Below, piece after piece: positions 1 to 12,000 of a stretch of 64,000 bases of DNA. Position 1 is the first letter of the stretch. Each line of letters starts with the position of its first letter. Source of the stretch: Sabellastarte sp. h YS-2021 (taxonomy: Eukaryota; Annelida; Polychaeta; Sabellida; Sabellidae); assembly GCA_964017235.1 (NCBI GenBank), contig OZ024927.1, positions 45,761,293 to 45,825,292 of the forward strand. The letters run 5' to 3'. Position numbers and translations under genes: made by a program. A model generated the notes under the pieces. It made no database searches. It saw only the letters and a program-made list of their open reading frames with translations, and had not been told where the DNA came from.

Positions 1-554
1 TTTTTGTGGGCTCTTTGCATTCCAAACCGCTGTATGAATAGGAGCTGGTTAGCTTTTCAGCAATATCTGGCAACACTTTTTCTGTTTCTAGGTTGTTGAT
101 ATAAAAAGTCCTAAAGAAGACCTGTGTGGTAAAGTGACCTAACACTCCACAAGATTAGACAATGATCTTGCTCGTTTACTCTCCCATAAAATGGCAGACA
201 AATATAAGTCCTTCTTTCCTCCATGAACAGAGGAGGCGGACAAATATAAGTCCTTCTTTCCTACATGTAGAGAGGAGGCAGAAATGACAGGCCCCATCTT
301 GCACAATGCATTAACTTGTATGGTCATATAACTAGCAGTTTAACAGTAGGTTACCAAAATGATACTTTATTGAATTTTCTGCTGACATCTAGTGAAATCT
401 GAAAAAATACGACCAGTCAGCCAACTATTTTTTTTCTCTCCAGCATAATTTTTGTCCTTTCAAATTTCATCCGCTTCAGTCTTTAACCAAAGTTGGTAAC
501 ACAGTACAATTCTACTGAATTCTTGTCTTTTATATCTTGAGAAAATAGATTGTT
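1..554. other. No gene seen
   Basis: AT-rich sequence with no convincing exon, RNA gene or known repeat apart from the 42-bp duplication listed separately. The short open frames here are not supported by splice sites or recognisable domains. Confidence 0.5.
194..281. repeat. 42-bp tandem duplication
   Basis: Two adjacent, nearly identical copies of a 42-bp unit containing GACAAATATAAGTCCTTCTT, starting at 197 and 239. Only a few substitutions separate them, so the duplication is recent or conserved. Confidence 0.85.
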
Positions 555-1262
555 TTTATCTCCTGCCGGCAGAAGGCCAGGGTGAGGGTTTATGAAACAC
601 CTTCCATACATGTGTGTGTGTGTCCATCTATCCCGTTTTCACATAAGGATTTAAATCTCATTCATTTTTGAAGATGTATTTACCAAATTTGCAGATTATG
701 TTAATGGCTATGAAAACAAGCCTGTAAAAAGTTTTGGTTTCATTTTAAAAACCTAAAGGGCCACCATAGCCAATTGTTAAAAAATTCTTAGGATATTCTA
801 AAACTTAAAATATTGCAGCTATATTCATCAGATTTGTACAAAATGTGTGTAGCTAGCAAGCTTGCTTAGAGTAAATTTGGTATTGTTTTAAAAACAAAAT
901 GGCCGACATGTCACATTTTTAGGTCAATTAAATGGTCATTGTATTAAAAGGCCTAATATCTCCCTTATCATTGGTCCTAGGGGCTCGGAATGTGAAAACA
1001 ACTTACAGGAAATCATGGCCTGTGAATCTTTTGCAAGTGCCAAATTTAACCTTTGACCCCTGCTTCAAGTTTAAGTGGGGTAATCGTACTTTTAAAAGGC
1101 CTTATATCTCAATTATTATTTGTGCTATGGCTTTAAAATGTGAACGGCTTGAAAATGCCTTGAAAACGGCCTATAGGAAATCATGTCCAGCAAATATTTA
1201 GCAAGTGTCGAATTTGAACTTTGACCCTGCTTCAAGGTTAAGCGGGGTGATCATACTGCAGA
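555..1262 (+). repeat. Dispersed repeat family D, copy 1
   Basis: The same sequence recurs at 7810-8010 (inverted), 8120-8720 and 38757-41285. Diagnostic parts are a GC-rich start (TATCTCCTGCCGGC), an AACAAAATGGCCG block, and a roughly 160-bp module containing ATCTCCCTTATCATTGGTCC and GGAAATCATGGCCTGTGAAT that repeats in tandem inside the element. No protein is encoded. The plan (structured ends, internal tandem modules) resembles non-autonomous Helitron/Helentron 'pearl' elements of bivalves; that assignment is inference. Confidence 0.75.
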
Positions 1263-1267
1263 GACCT

Positions 1268-1393
1268 TACATCTCCCTGGTTCTATGGCTTTGAAATGTG
1301 CTCTGAGTGGCCTATTGGTTAGCGTGTCCTTATATCTCCCTGGTTCTATGGCTTTGAAATGTGCTCTGAGTGGCATATTGGTTAGCATGTTTG
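1268..1393. repeat. 63-bp tandem duplication across a SINE head
   Basis: Two near-identical copies of a 63-bp unit (ATCTCCCTGGTTCTATGGCT at 1271 and 1334). The unit includes the tRNA-like box A of the adjoining SINE, so the SINE was in place before the duplication. Confidence 0.8.
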
Positions 1394-1498
1394 GCATCTA
1401 ATGACAGGGCATGCACCTCTGTGTGGGTTCCACTCCCGCAAGTGGTAATGCTGAGGGCTTGTCCCAATATGACCGGGGATGTTGAATGGGATGTAAAA
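1355..1498 (+). mobile_element. tRNA-derived SINE, family 2
   Basis: A tRNA-like head is visible: box A TGGCATATTGGTTAGC (1371-1386) and box B GGTTCCACTCC (about 1426-1436), followed by a unique body (CTTGTCCCAATATGACC, GGATGTTGAATGGGATG). A diverged copy lies on the - strand at 49430-49560. Pol III promoter boxes of this kind define tRNA-derived SINEs. Confidence 0.75.
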
Positions 1499-1831
1499 TG
1501 CCAACTTTGAACTTTGACCCTGTATGGGGAAGATACTGCATGTACAAAGCATCAGATTAGGCTGACCAGCAAAAATCTCTGAAGCCCTCCACACAACCAG
1601 AGAAATGTTGTGACTGGCTGTGAGCAATACAACAATACATGACAAAGTCATTACCACGGTGTTAAAATTAAGTACGGGTCTCACTTTATCAGAAACTGCT
1701 GTTTGAGCAGAAAATATCTGCATGACTTTTCTTATTTTAAACTAGTACCCCCATTACATATTTATCGCTAATTTTTTCAAAGTGAAAAGATTGATTATAT
1801 GATCAACAATGTCCAAAAGTTTTTCAGTCTA

Positions 1832-2087
1832 CATGAGCGAGCTGCAAAGCCATCAGAAGCACAAGTAGTATGCTAGAACTTATGAAAGTCTGTCAAAAAA
1901 AAAGTCTGATACATCCTGTACTTGGCTCAGAACTGAGACTATCACCCATTCAAGTACTAACGTAGCCCATTGCTGCTTTACATCAGTGATGAGACAGGTA
2001 CTCGTCATGCTTTGCCACAATTCATGAAAGTCTAGTAACAAAAAAATGAAAAAAGAAGCACAAGCCTCACTAGAGATCATGCTTAAA
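1832..2087 (-). mobile_element. 5S-rRNA-derived SINE, copy 1
   Basis: Read on the - strand, the stretch over about 1941-1984 matches the internal control region of 5S rRNA, including TTAGTACTTGAATGGGTGA and AAGCAGCAATGGGCTACG. It is clearly similar over its full length to the copy at 58721-59038. It is a diverged, inactive-looking copy without the A/T-rich tail seen in the other one. Confidence 0.75.
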
Positions 2088-2204
2088 AAGGGGACCTTAT
2101 GACATGCTCCTGACTGTCCTCACTCATAACATTAAATCTTGATCACACTTGAATACAGAAGATTAATAAGCAGATTCAAATTATTTATTTTATTGCGCTA
2201 CAAT

Positions 2205-2350
2205 AGCTTACCATGTGGAACTGAATGTTAACTCGGGAGGCCGCAGGCATCCGGCCAACGCCCAAGAAAAATGGACGCATAATACTGGCGAGATGCCTTG
2301 GAGGTGACCCCAGTAGTGACGTAGCCATCCACTTCCTCTTTCGAGTTGGC
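2205..2350 (+). repeat. Left inverted terminal repeat of DIRS element A
   Basis: Reverse complement of 7242-7387 over about 146 bp, with shared blocks such as AGCTTACCATGTGGAACTGA and CGAGATGCCTTGGA. Its outer edge (from about 2188) also pairs with the internal block 7134-7175. Confidence 0.9.
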
Positions 2351-2682
2351 CGCGAATATGGAATATGTGCCTTTTTATTGCAAGGAAAGAAATTTAATTT
2401 TATATGGATATATGTGTATGTGATTTTTATACAGGATTATAAAGACCGGAAGTGCGCAGTGAACGAAAACCCATCTGTGCGCGTAGAATCAGCTGGGAGT
2501 AAAACCTCTGATAACCACCAGCTGAAAAACAGAAGTGTCGTTTCGAATTTCTTGTTTGGAAATTTGTCCACTTTTACGAGGGCGATCATGCATTCAAAAC
2601 AATATGGTGGCTCCCTTGTTTGTGTCACCTTGTAAAAATAAAGGGATATTTCTTTCAACCAGGTAGGCCGGTCTTTATAATA

Positions 2683-2828
2683 GTAATAAATACCTCATGC
2701 TCGGCCGTTTGTTACAGGATATACACCCGGCAAAAATTCCTTAATAATGCCTTCATGCTCTGGCATTATTTGAAATTATTGCCGGGCATATATCCTGTAA
2801 CAAACGCCCTCACAATTGGTATTTATTA
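2683..2828. repeat. Long palindrome (hairpin)
   Basis: Inner arms 2706-2751 and 2762-2806 are almost perfect reverse complements (CGTTTGTTACAGGATATA against TATATCCTGTAACAAACG) around a 10-nt loop. Outer arms continue with GTAATAAATACC against GGTATTTATTAC. It looks like a small foldback MITE inside DIRS element A. Confidence 0.85.
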
Positions 2829-5800
2829 CTGCAATATATGCCTGTCTGCTTCATTATTTGACCATTTGAAAGGTTAAAATATATATAAATTTAGCACAAA
2901 ACGAGAGTTAGCCAATAATGGGACTTAGTTTAACTCCTTTAGTGAAATTGGCCCCGGGTCATTTCAGACTCTACTTAAAAGGGTTCAATGGTAGTTGAAA
3001 AAAAATTATCCCAAGAAGCTAAAACAACACATTATACAATCTTATATTGGCATGAAATGAAGTGGTGCTTGCAAACCAAGCAAATCTTAAGACACATAAT
3101 AAACTTGGGTCCTCCAATGCAATTTGGGAGACCTTGGTTTGGCAATTTTTTAAGTCGTCCTCTCTTTCATATAATTTTATAAAATGTATTTTGCATTCAA
3201 GGTTCTATGTTATTTTATAAATTTCCGTGCATTAAATGCTTTCCTTATCTCACAACTAGGCCTATATCTGCAGTGAGGTAGATGGGGGAGATGACCATGT
3301 GTCACTCGTGATTAAAATAATTCTAGTTGTGTAGTTCTTTTCAAAGAAGTGTAAAATTTAACAGGAAAGCTTACACGGAAATTATTATATCCAACTTCAA
3401 CCACATGGGGGTTTTCTTATAAAAACAGGGTTCTATTATGATATTGTAGTCCCTGTGGGACTAGTTTTAAGATCCGGTTCAGATCTGAAGCCTAGTACTA
3501 ACATACCGGTAACCTGACTTGCATCCATCCAACCATTGTTTCCAAACCTCGGCTCCCCATCCGAGCTCGGATCCTCTCTCCATGCTCAGGCCCCCTACAT
3601 CCAAACACACGGATCCCCATCCCATTCACGGGCCCCGACCCTCAGGTCCCCAACCCTCGGGTTCTGAACACATGGGCCTGTCCAAGTCTTTTGCTGCTGC
3701 AAGACTCTTGGGATGTTAATACGTTCAGACACAATAGGGGAGTCCATGTTATCTATGCAAGTCAAAAGTCCTCAGAGCCCAAAAGAGCTTCTTCTGATGA
3801 ACAAGGTCTTTCAAAACCAGTCCCTGTATTTCATAGGGAAGTAGACTTGTCTGACTTCCCTCAGGACATATCGAGGACTTTTAAGATTAGGCAGGGACAG
3901 TATGCCTAGGCCAACAGCAATCCCCTCAGTCCTCAACTTAAGATGCTTGTTTAATTTAGTTTAATTTAGGAGTTCCTCCCCAAGGCATCCGTAAACACAC
4001 TTAGGGTTTAGGCCCTATCAAATCAGCTCTTTCACGTTCCCCACAATCTTGAGGCTCCTACAGGAAACACCCTTATGGGGGTCAATCCATTCCAAGCAGT
4101 ATCCTTCATTTTCCCCAGGTATGGGGAAATCGAGTAGCAGAGGCTCCAGAGGTCATTTTCGACCTCACTCAAGGGGAAGAAGGTCTAGAACCCCTCCTTC
4201 CAATGACTCATTAAAAAGCTTCCCTCGGTCCACCAGTAGGTCTCCTCCATTTTTTCAAAAGAGACTGGAAACAAATGCTCAAAACAATATATACTTTCTT
4301 ACCAATGGTTACATTCTACCATTCATCACCAATCCATTTACCTGGAGTTCCCCTGATTCACTCAGGATTCAACGCCCATCAAAGATCTAGCTCTGGCCAC
4401 TTATCAAGTCTCTTCTGTCAGGAACACAATAGAAAGGGTGGAAAATGTAAAATCTCTCCAGTTTTACAATTGCCTGTTCCTAGTTCCCAAGCCTCACCAA
4501 GGGTGGAGACCAGTGACAGCCATAAGCAGGCTCAACACCTTTCTACTTGTAGAAAGGTTCAAATGGAAACGCCTGAATCCATCAGGTCTCCCTGATTCCA
4601 CTGGATTGGGTGTCTTCGATAGACCTGTCAGACCCCTACCTTCACATCCCCATCCACCAAGCTCAAGGAAGTACCTGACAGAGTCCCTAGAGTGAAATAT
4701 ATCAGGAGAAGTCTGAACTCAAACCTACTCAGGTGTTTTTCCATTCGTGGGCTATGAATACCAACTAGTTTTAGCCATTGTAAGACACACTCAGAGAGAT
4801 GGCTCAATCTTCAGGATTTGATCCTATACTTAAAGTCAAAACATGTTTTGACTGCAAGATGTCTGATGTCTCTAACTGGGTTGCTCACCTCAATGGAGAA
4901 GATGGTCCCAGAGGGATGCCTTCACATGAGACCTTTTCAGATTCACCTCAAGGAGCACTGGAAATTTTCTTAGTCTTTGGACATCCTCCTTAATGGTCAG
5001 TGACCTTTCAGCTCACCGAAGTGGTGGCAAACGCTATAAAGGGTGCAGACCTTCACCCCTAGACCACAGTATCTAAAATTTTACAGATGCCTTATACATG
5101 TATAAAGGTTTCTCAGAAGTTTGCTCACTTAGAGCAAGTCTCTTCAAAGGTCTGTGGTCAGACCAGAATAAAAGGCATACATATAAATATTGTAGATTTG
5201 AAGGCGATTTCTCTGGCCCTGAAAAGGTTCAAGGTCCAGTGCCAAACCGAACAGTGTTGGTTTCCACAGACAACTCAACAGTAGCAGCCTGCATAACCTA
5301 ACAAGGAGGAACTCGGCGGAGATGTACACTCTCCTGTGGAATATCATGACCTGGTGCCATCATTACCAGATAACCTTAGACCCAGACACATTCCAGTATG
5401 CCTGAATGTGATGTCCAACCTTTTATCCAGTCCAGTTAGTAGAATGGTCAATGCATCCGCAGATGTTCAAACAGATCTATCAAGTGGTTCACTCCTCTGT
5501 AGATCTATTTGCCACTCATCTGAACCACAAAGTTCCATTATACATATCTCCAGTCCCAGTCCAACATGCTTGGGACATAGATGCTCTAAACATGAACTGG
5601 TCGGGTCTCACTGCTTCTGCTTACCCTCCCATGGCTCTCCTTTACAGGGCGATCCATGTCAGGCAATACAATTGCCTGATCATTGTAATGACCCCAGGCT
5701 GGCCAGGGATGCCCTGGTTTTGGGACCTAGTGCAGCTCTCAACAGAGATCCCACTTCAGTTAGCAGTGTCAACAACTCGTCTCATTCAGTCCCAAAACTA

Positions 5801-7133
5801 TGTATTTCACAGCAATCCACAACATCTCAACCTCCACCCCTGGTGTCTAGGAGTGGACAGCTCCAGGGACGGAGCTCCACTGTGGAGGTAGCAGTGAGAA
5901 TTACTGCTCCTCAAAGGTCATCAACAAGGATCATCTACAAGTCAAGCGGGCCCTATTTGAGAAATGATGCAGAGAAAATTCAGTGGATTTCCCCACTCCC
6001 TATGAAAGCCACAGACTTCAAACATCTTACCCTCAAAAACTGCTTTCTTGCTAGCTTTGGCCTCTGGCAAGCGCCGCAGCGAAATTCATGCCTGGGTTGC
6101 AAAGTTTCTACTCTAGGCCAATGGGAAAAGATAGCCTTGTTCCCTTCTTCAGATTTCTTAGCCAAAAACCAACTAGCAAGACAATGTTCTAAAGTGTGTC
6201 TCCGGTGACTATTCCTGCCTTGGCTACCATTGTAGATAGACAATTCAAGAAGACAAGACCTTGTGTCCAGTACGGGCCCAGAGGTATTATCTGGATCAAA
6301 CCAAAGACCTGAGAGGGTCTCGGTCCCTACTTGTATTTCCTTCTTTAAAGGAAATACCTCAGTCATCAGACCCGCTTCACTCTCTTCTTGGCTAAACAAC
6401 AATCCTACTCTGTTACAACAAGCAGATCAACAGTCCTTGGAGTGGGTCCAAGTTATACAGTGGGGTTTTGGTGGACCAAATCATGCAAACCTGTCACTGG
6501 AAAGCTCACACACATTTACAACTTTTTACCAAAAAGACCTTCCTTAGATAACAACAATATGTATCTGGGTACAGTAACAGCGGTTTAACAAGTCCTAGAC
6601 CCTTCCCCCTCAGTCTAGTCATCCTTAAAAAGGAAAAGGGCTCTGCAACCAAGTCTTCAGGAGTCTAAATCCCAGGGTCTAGGTAAACGCCTACCTCCTC
6701 AGGATGTTTGGTAAGGTCTTTTAGCTTTGATTTTATTAAGACAGTGTTTAATATATATAATGTATTATGTGTTTCTTCAGGTGACCTCATAATCCCATTT
6801 TAGTTTTCATCTTTTTGAGGGTGGCAAAGATAATGAGATTTCCAAGCCCAGGGCTTGTCGTCATTGGTAGTGTAGCCTGTGGGGCTATTTATGTCATTTT
6901 TAATGAGTATGGCAATATCCAGACCTCCAGACAGTATCGGTACTGTCATTTTGAATTACCTTGTGATATTTGGCTTCTTGCAGGCCCAGTTTTCCAAAAC
7001 CAGTTCACTGTAAGTGGGACTCAAACTGGTCATTCTAATACATTCATTCTAATTTAATTAATTCAAAATCCAAGAAAAATTGACACATACTTCCAGTCTC
7101 AGCTGTAATCCCTCTACTGAGTGGTTGGATTCA

Positions 7134-7175
7134 GCATTCAGTTTCACATGGTAAGCTATTGTAGCACAATAAAAT
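7134..7175 (-). repeat. Internal complementary block of DIRS element A
   Basis: Reverse complement of the outer left end (about 2185-2227), located just inside the right inverted repeat. DIRS elements are known to carry an internal complementary region at this place, used as template for circular replication intermediates. Confidence 0.7.
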
Positions 7176-7241
7176 TGAAACTGAAGAGAGTCCCACCCTG
7201 CCTCCCCACTGAATAACAGCTGAGGGGGTTTGGGCAAATTT

Positions 7242-7387
7242 CCAACTTGAAAGAGGAAGTGGAAGGTTACGTCACTACTGGGCTGACATCCAAGGCATCT
7301 CGCCAGTATTATACGTCTATTTTTCTTCGACGTTGGCCGGATGCCTGTGGCCTCCCGAGTTTAGCATTCAGTTCCACATGGTAAGCT
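7242..7387 (-). repeat. Right inverted terminal repeat of DIRS element A
   Basis: Pairs with 2205-2350. Similarity is roughly 85-90 percent by eye, which suggests an old insertion. Confidence 0.9.
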
Positions 7388-7461
7388 TGTAGCTTATAAA
7401 AGCTACATTTAAGTAATCAAAATTTAAAATTTTCTCTAAGAACAAGATCATTCGGCTCCAC

Positions 7462-7467
7462 TTTTTT

Positions 7468-7497
<30 letters not shown>
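7462..7497 (+). repeat. T-run joined to a G-run
   Basis: Sixteen T followed directly by twenty G. The G-run could fold as a G-quadruplex. It is also a common place for assembly or polymerase error. Confidence 0.9.
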
Positions 7498-7498
<1 letters not shown>

Positions 7499-7809
7499 AG
7501 GGGGATGTACCATGACAAGAATGGACAAGATAGGATTTACAATTAGAACACAGGTGTAACAAACAAGAAGTCATTGTGAGGACAAAAGGCAGAAATGCCC
7601 ACTCAGACAGGTTTTGACACCTTCAGTATTTCAGTAGGTGTCTGTTGCTGTGATTCACGGCCCGACTTTCAAAGTGTAAAGATTTGCCACACAACCAATA
7701 ACATTATCAAGACAACATTATTGAGGCAGTTGGGAAGTAAACTTGCGACAGTAGTAAACCCTTATAAATACTCTAGACCCTGACACTAAAACAAGGTCAA
7801 AATTACTCT

Positions 7810-8010
7810 CAGACAAGCTTTCCTAGCCAATATATTTTGTGCAAATCTGATTAATCTAGCTGCAATATTTCTAGTTTTGGAACATATGAATGATTTTCAA
7901 AGAATCCGCTATGGCAGCCATTTTGTTTTTTAAAATAAAGATATTTTTAGACGTTTTCATAGCCATAAATACTCTGCAAATTTGGTAAAGATGTATTCAT
8001 ATATGAATAT
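7810..8010 (-). repeat. Repeat D, 5' part in inverted orientation
   Basis: Reverse complement of the 665-870 part of repeat D (AAATTTGCAGAGTATTTATG, GGCTGCCATAG, ATATTGCAGCTAGATTAATC). It sits head-to-head with the forward copy that follows. Confidence 0.75.
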
Positions 8011-8119
8011 TGCAATAAATGACATATTCGTGTGCTTTATGATTGTCTGTATTAAATCCATGAAGCCTGGTTACATTAATATTTTTTATCAAAATAAAGC
8101 ATAAATCTTATGGTGCCCA

Positions 8120-8720
8120 TTTGTAATGGCCGCCATGCACATCTTTAATGTGAAGGAGGGGTCATCATATTAAAAAGGCTTTATATCTTCCTTGTCATTG
8201 GTCCTAGGGGTTCGGAATGAAAAAACAACTTACAAGAAATCATGGTCTGTGAATCTTTTGCAGGTGTCAAATTTAACCTTTGACCCCTGCTTCAAGTTCA
8301 AGTGGGGTGATCATACTGAAAAAAAGACCTTATACCTCCCTTATTATTTGTGCTACGGCTTGAAAATGCGAAAACGACCTAGGAAATCATGTCCTGCAAA
8401 TATTTAGCAATTTAGCAAAATCTCCTTTATCATTGTTTCTTTTGATTCCAAATGTGAAAACAACTTGTAGGAATCATGGCCTGTGAATCTTTTGCAAGTG
8501 TCAAATTTGATCTTTGACCCATGCTTCAAGGTCAAGTAGAGTTATAATACTAAAAAGGCTTAATATCTCCCTGATAATTGGTCCTAGGGCTTCAAAATAT
8601 GAAAACAACTTGTAAGAAATCATTGTTTGTGAGTCGTTTGTAAGTGCCAAGTTGATATTTGACCTGTTATAAGGTCAAGTGGGGTAATCATACTAAAACG
8701 GTCATATTTCTCTTACATAT
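8120..8720 (+). repeat. Repeat D, copy with about 3.5 internal modules
   Basis: Three to four diverged tandem modules of about 150-165 bp, each with a variant of TCATTGGTCCTAGGGGTTCG, AATCATGGCCTGTGAATCTT and a TTTGACCCCTGCTTCAAG block. It matches 940-1260 and 41040-41220. Confidence 0.8.
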
Positions 8721-10005
8721 TGGTCCTTAGGCTTGGAACTCGCATCATGAACAAATAAAATATGTAAGTTAGCCCCCTTTTTCAAATACATGAAAGTTCT
8801 TATATCTGACATCTCGTTGGCCCTGTGTACTTCTTCAACTGAAGGTGATCTAGATTTTCCCAAATCCCAATGTTGTTGCCCATTTAGTTCTGGGTTTCTT
8901 GCCTGCCGAGGCTGGCTATTTTAACATTTGCCGCAAACAGGTTGGGACGAAACCAAAAATTTATCACCTGACGACGTGTCAATGACATCTGGTGTAGCGA
9001 AGTAAGAGGTTTCTGGTTCAAATTACAGAATAGGCCTACTTGATATTACTCAGATGGGGCTGTAGACAGATACAATGTACGGCTAAACATATGTGGTACA
9101 ATCTCGATTTTGATTCTGTACCTTTTGCGCACTTTAATAATATTGGATTATATTGGAACGTGCTATCAGTATAATGTTATGAGCTGGATTCGACCCCGCG
9201 TGCACAGAGCTGGCAACTAAATGGTGATTTCTCAAACTTAAACACAAAGTTTTTATTATTAGTGAAACTTTGTAAATCGGCGTATTACCACTCTGACATT
9301 CCTGAACATTTTTATGCAGCTGTTCACACTAGGGTCTTTCAGTGTTTATAAAGCTTCACTTGCACAACACACAACTTCCCTAACTGATGTAGCTGTACTG
9401 TCAGTCAGTAACTTCACACACCTTTTTAAACTGTTCTTTTATCTGGTTTCCTGAACAACCTCCCCTTTTATAAATATCTGTGATCAGACATTAGTGTTGA
9501 TCAAACAAGTAGCACAACAACAAGATGGATATAACAGCTGGGTAATTACATAAAAAAGCTGAAAATGTAAAGCAAGTCTTTTGTGTTGAGTCAAGTTAGC
9601 TTTCTCTCAGACAAAACCTTTTGGATTTCTAAAAACTCAGTGCCTCTACAGTTCAGTACAGTTTGACAAAGAATAACAAGCACAAATGGGAGAATAATTT
9701 TTTAATTATTATTTTATACTTTTATGTATAATACTACAGGCATCTTTAAGGTCACCTTAAGTGATTTGAAGAAAGCTAGATATATAAGGCCCCATTAAAT
9801 CAAGTTAAGGTTAAGAAACGTTTACCATTACTGTTACATGTTAAGAAAAAATCAATTATATTTCATGTTTCACATATTACACAAAGTTAGGGTGGCGTTA
9901 AATGAAAAAGAGCTTAATCTTACTTCTTGCCAAATATCAAGGTGACCTTTAAACATGACTTTAAGTTAAAAATAACTGAGAAAAATATATATTTGAGGTA
10001 GATGC
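8721..10005. other. No gene seen
   Basis: Mostly unique AT-rich sequence. A TATA-like TTTATAAATA (about 9474) lies roughly 50 bp before an ATG in good context (9525) and a possible splice donor (9541), but no following exon was found, so no gene is called. Confidence 0.4.
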
Positions 10006-10020
10006 CCAACCTCCACCAAA

Positions 10021-10256
10021 GGGGCCACGGTGGCAGAGTGGTAACACTCTCGCCTCCCACCTCTGAGGCCGGGGTTCGATCCCCGTGACGGCCTTAAGTG
10101 GGAAAACTGGTAGTTGCTTGCCGTTGGTCGGCAGTTTACAGTACACAACCCTAGCGAACTATATGTACTGGTTTCCTCTGCCCTTCCAACTACCCGTCGT
10201 GATATGACCTGTACAGTGTTGAAAGCGACGTAAAAACCCAAATAAATAAATAAAAA
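10021..10256 (+). mobile_element. tRNA-derived SINE, family 1, with target-site duplication
   Basis: Box A TGGCAGAGTGGT and box B GGTTCGATCCC form a tRNA-like head. The body has TTGCCGTTGGTCGGCAG and TGTACTGGTTTCCTCTGCC, and the tail is (AAAT)n. It is flanked by 15-bp direct repeats, 10006-10020 and 10257-10271, with one mismatch. It is inserted beside or within the 3' end of DIRS element B. Other copies: 16788, 38153 and 49932. Confidence 0.95.
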
Positions 10257-10271
10257 CCAACCTACACCAAA

Positions 10272-12000
10272 CCCCGACTAGGAAGTAGATGTTGGAGGGG
10301 TAGATAATTGCCTTTTGAATGAGTTGGCCACTTCGTGAGAGGCATTGTGATCCTGTACAATGTATCTCTACACACAGTCAGACGTCCAAGTGCCATGACT
10401 CTGTATGCTTTGTATGGCGACATTTGAACTGAAAGCTAGTGTAGCACCTGAACGCCTGAAGGTGTGGAGAGACATGTCAGCCCGTGGCATTCCCAATCTC
10501 TGAAGGATCGTTGAAAAATTTCTCCTAACCTTTGTGTCAGTGAGTGTTACCTACTGAGCTCTATCAATTTTTATTTGGAATAATGGTGAATTTTCAGTCC
10601 CTGGGGTTAAGGCCAGGAGATTTTTTATTGCCAGTACAGGACACACAGGGGAAGCTCCCAAGCTTGGAATTTTCAAAAGCATACATGGCCTTGGTTGAAA
10701 AATTGACAAATCATTGTCCTAGCAGTTTTGTCACGTTTGGTAAAATTTTTTGCAAAATTTTGAGTGGAAGGGGTATGACGTTGAGCATGGGCTCGTCTGA
10801 TACGATCAATGAGATCAGTTTGAGTGTAATTCTTGATCTCCCCCTGTTCCATACGACAAAGTAACACTGCATGGCAGGCTTTTGCAGAACTCCAAGAAAA
10901 GTCGTTAGAATCATCCAGTAACGAAATAAGATAATCTAGCATAGCATCTTTGTTTTGAATACAATTTTCATCCCTCATTGTTCTGCAAAAGCCCGCCATC
11001 CACTGACCCATGGTTAATTGGTCCTATGAAACTCTTTCTTTCTGGGAACCAGCCAAAACATGTTCATGGGGCCATTTCACTCTATGTTTAACAAAAACAT
11101 CAACCGCCCCACCCCTTTGGGACTTGATTTTATTTTCTGACATACCTGACTTTGCTAATTGTTGTAATTCTTTAATTCTTTCTTCAACACTACGCTGTAT
11201 TTGGTTATTTGCTCTGATATACTCTAATGAGGGAATCTGTGCAGTATCAGACTGGGAAGACAATTCAGTATTGACAGTGGGAGTACTTTTTTCCGCATGA
11301 GTACTGTTTGTTTTGTTAACACTAGTACTTTTATGGGTTTTTGATACACGGCTGCCCTTGACTTTGGATTTATCAGCTGTTTTCTTGACAGGTTTGTCCT
11401 CTAATTTTGAAAGTCTATCACTAATTGCAGTAAGCTGTGACAAAATTTGTTGGTTAACCAACGTTTGTGTTTCTTGAAAATCAGAGTCATGGGCAACCTT
11501 ATCCGACTTTTCAACATGTAGCCGGTTAAACGAACGCCCACTTGGGCCCGCACCGTCACTGTCAGAATCATGCATAATTTGCCCACAGTCTAATTCACTG
11601 TCTGATGCTGAAGAATCTGAATCTTGGTGAGACATATTATGATTTTGTCCCAACAAGTTCGTTACAAATTCGTTATCATCCGACAAATGTAAACCAAACT
11701 GTACCTGAGATATATCAGACTTTTGTGAACGCAAATTATATTTTTTCTTCTCCATATACTATAGGTTGCAAGACTAAGAAAAATAAAATGTACTAAAACA
11801 ACAACCAGTAGTACACGAAGAAGAAAAACAAAATAAATTAAAATGTCCTTGAGGTGTTACCCCTTCCAAGTGTGAGCTGTAAATGGAAGAAGGGTTCAAA
11901 TTTTTTGGCTAAAGAAGGCATGGGGAGCCAATCAGAAGCCAGTTCACAACCAGCATGGTCATGCATACTAAATGACAATTTAAGGTACCCTCTCAGGAAT
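10272..12000 (-). mobile_element. DIRS-like element B, partial (fossil)
   Basis: Parts seen on the - strand: a gag-type ORF (about 11.75-10.67 kb; begins MEKKKYNLRSQKSD, acidic and serine-rich, then a TMGQWMAGF-like core) and the C-terminal catalytic part of a tyrosine recombinase (about 10.55-10.28 kb; HTFRRSGATLAF followed by HGTWTSD and WRYI, which supplies the family's H-x-x-R, H and Y motifs). The reverse transcriptase and RNase H seen in its relative at 20-25 kb are not represented. Gag and leader are clearly related to element C (shared ACTTGGAAGGGGTAACA leader). It is broken, but less decayed in gag than element C. Confidence 0.8.

Larger units (their letters stand above)
2188..7390 (+). 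mobile_element. DIRS-like tyrosine-recombinase retroelement A (fossil)
   Basis: An old, broken element of the DIRS group. Inverted terminal repeats lie at 2205-2350 and 7242-7387, and a partial internal complementary copy at 7134-7175, which is the end structure typical of DIRS elements. Parts in order: a proline-rich gag-like region (about 3.5-4.0 kb), reverse transcriptase (about 4.4-4.8 kb; NTFLLVERFKW and a WRPV box), RNase H (about 5.3-5.9 kb; VDLFATHLNHKVPLYISPVP, typical of DIRS) and a degraded tyrosine-recombinase region (about 5.9-6.6 kb; FLAKNQLAR). It carries many breaks (well over ten) and looks ancient. About 1 kb at its left end holds a 150-bp palindrome. Copies of repeat D flank it on both sides. 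Confidence 0.8.

Noticed and set aside
3796-3830. CTGATGA near 3796 considered as a hammerhead core
   Set aside because: No stem II/GAAA arrangement follows.
9470-9545. TATA-like box, ATG in good context and donor-like GTAATT, a possible tiny first exon
   Set aside because: No second exon, domain or conserved peptide was found downstream; such combinations are frequent by chance in AT-rich sequence.
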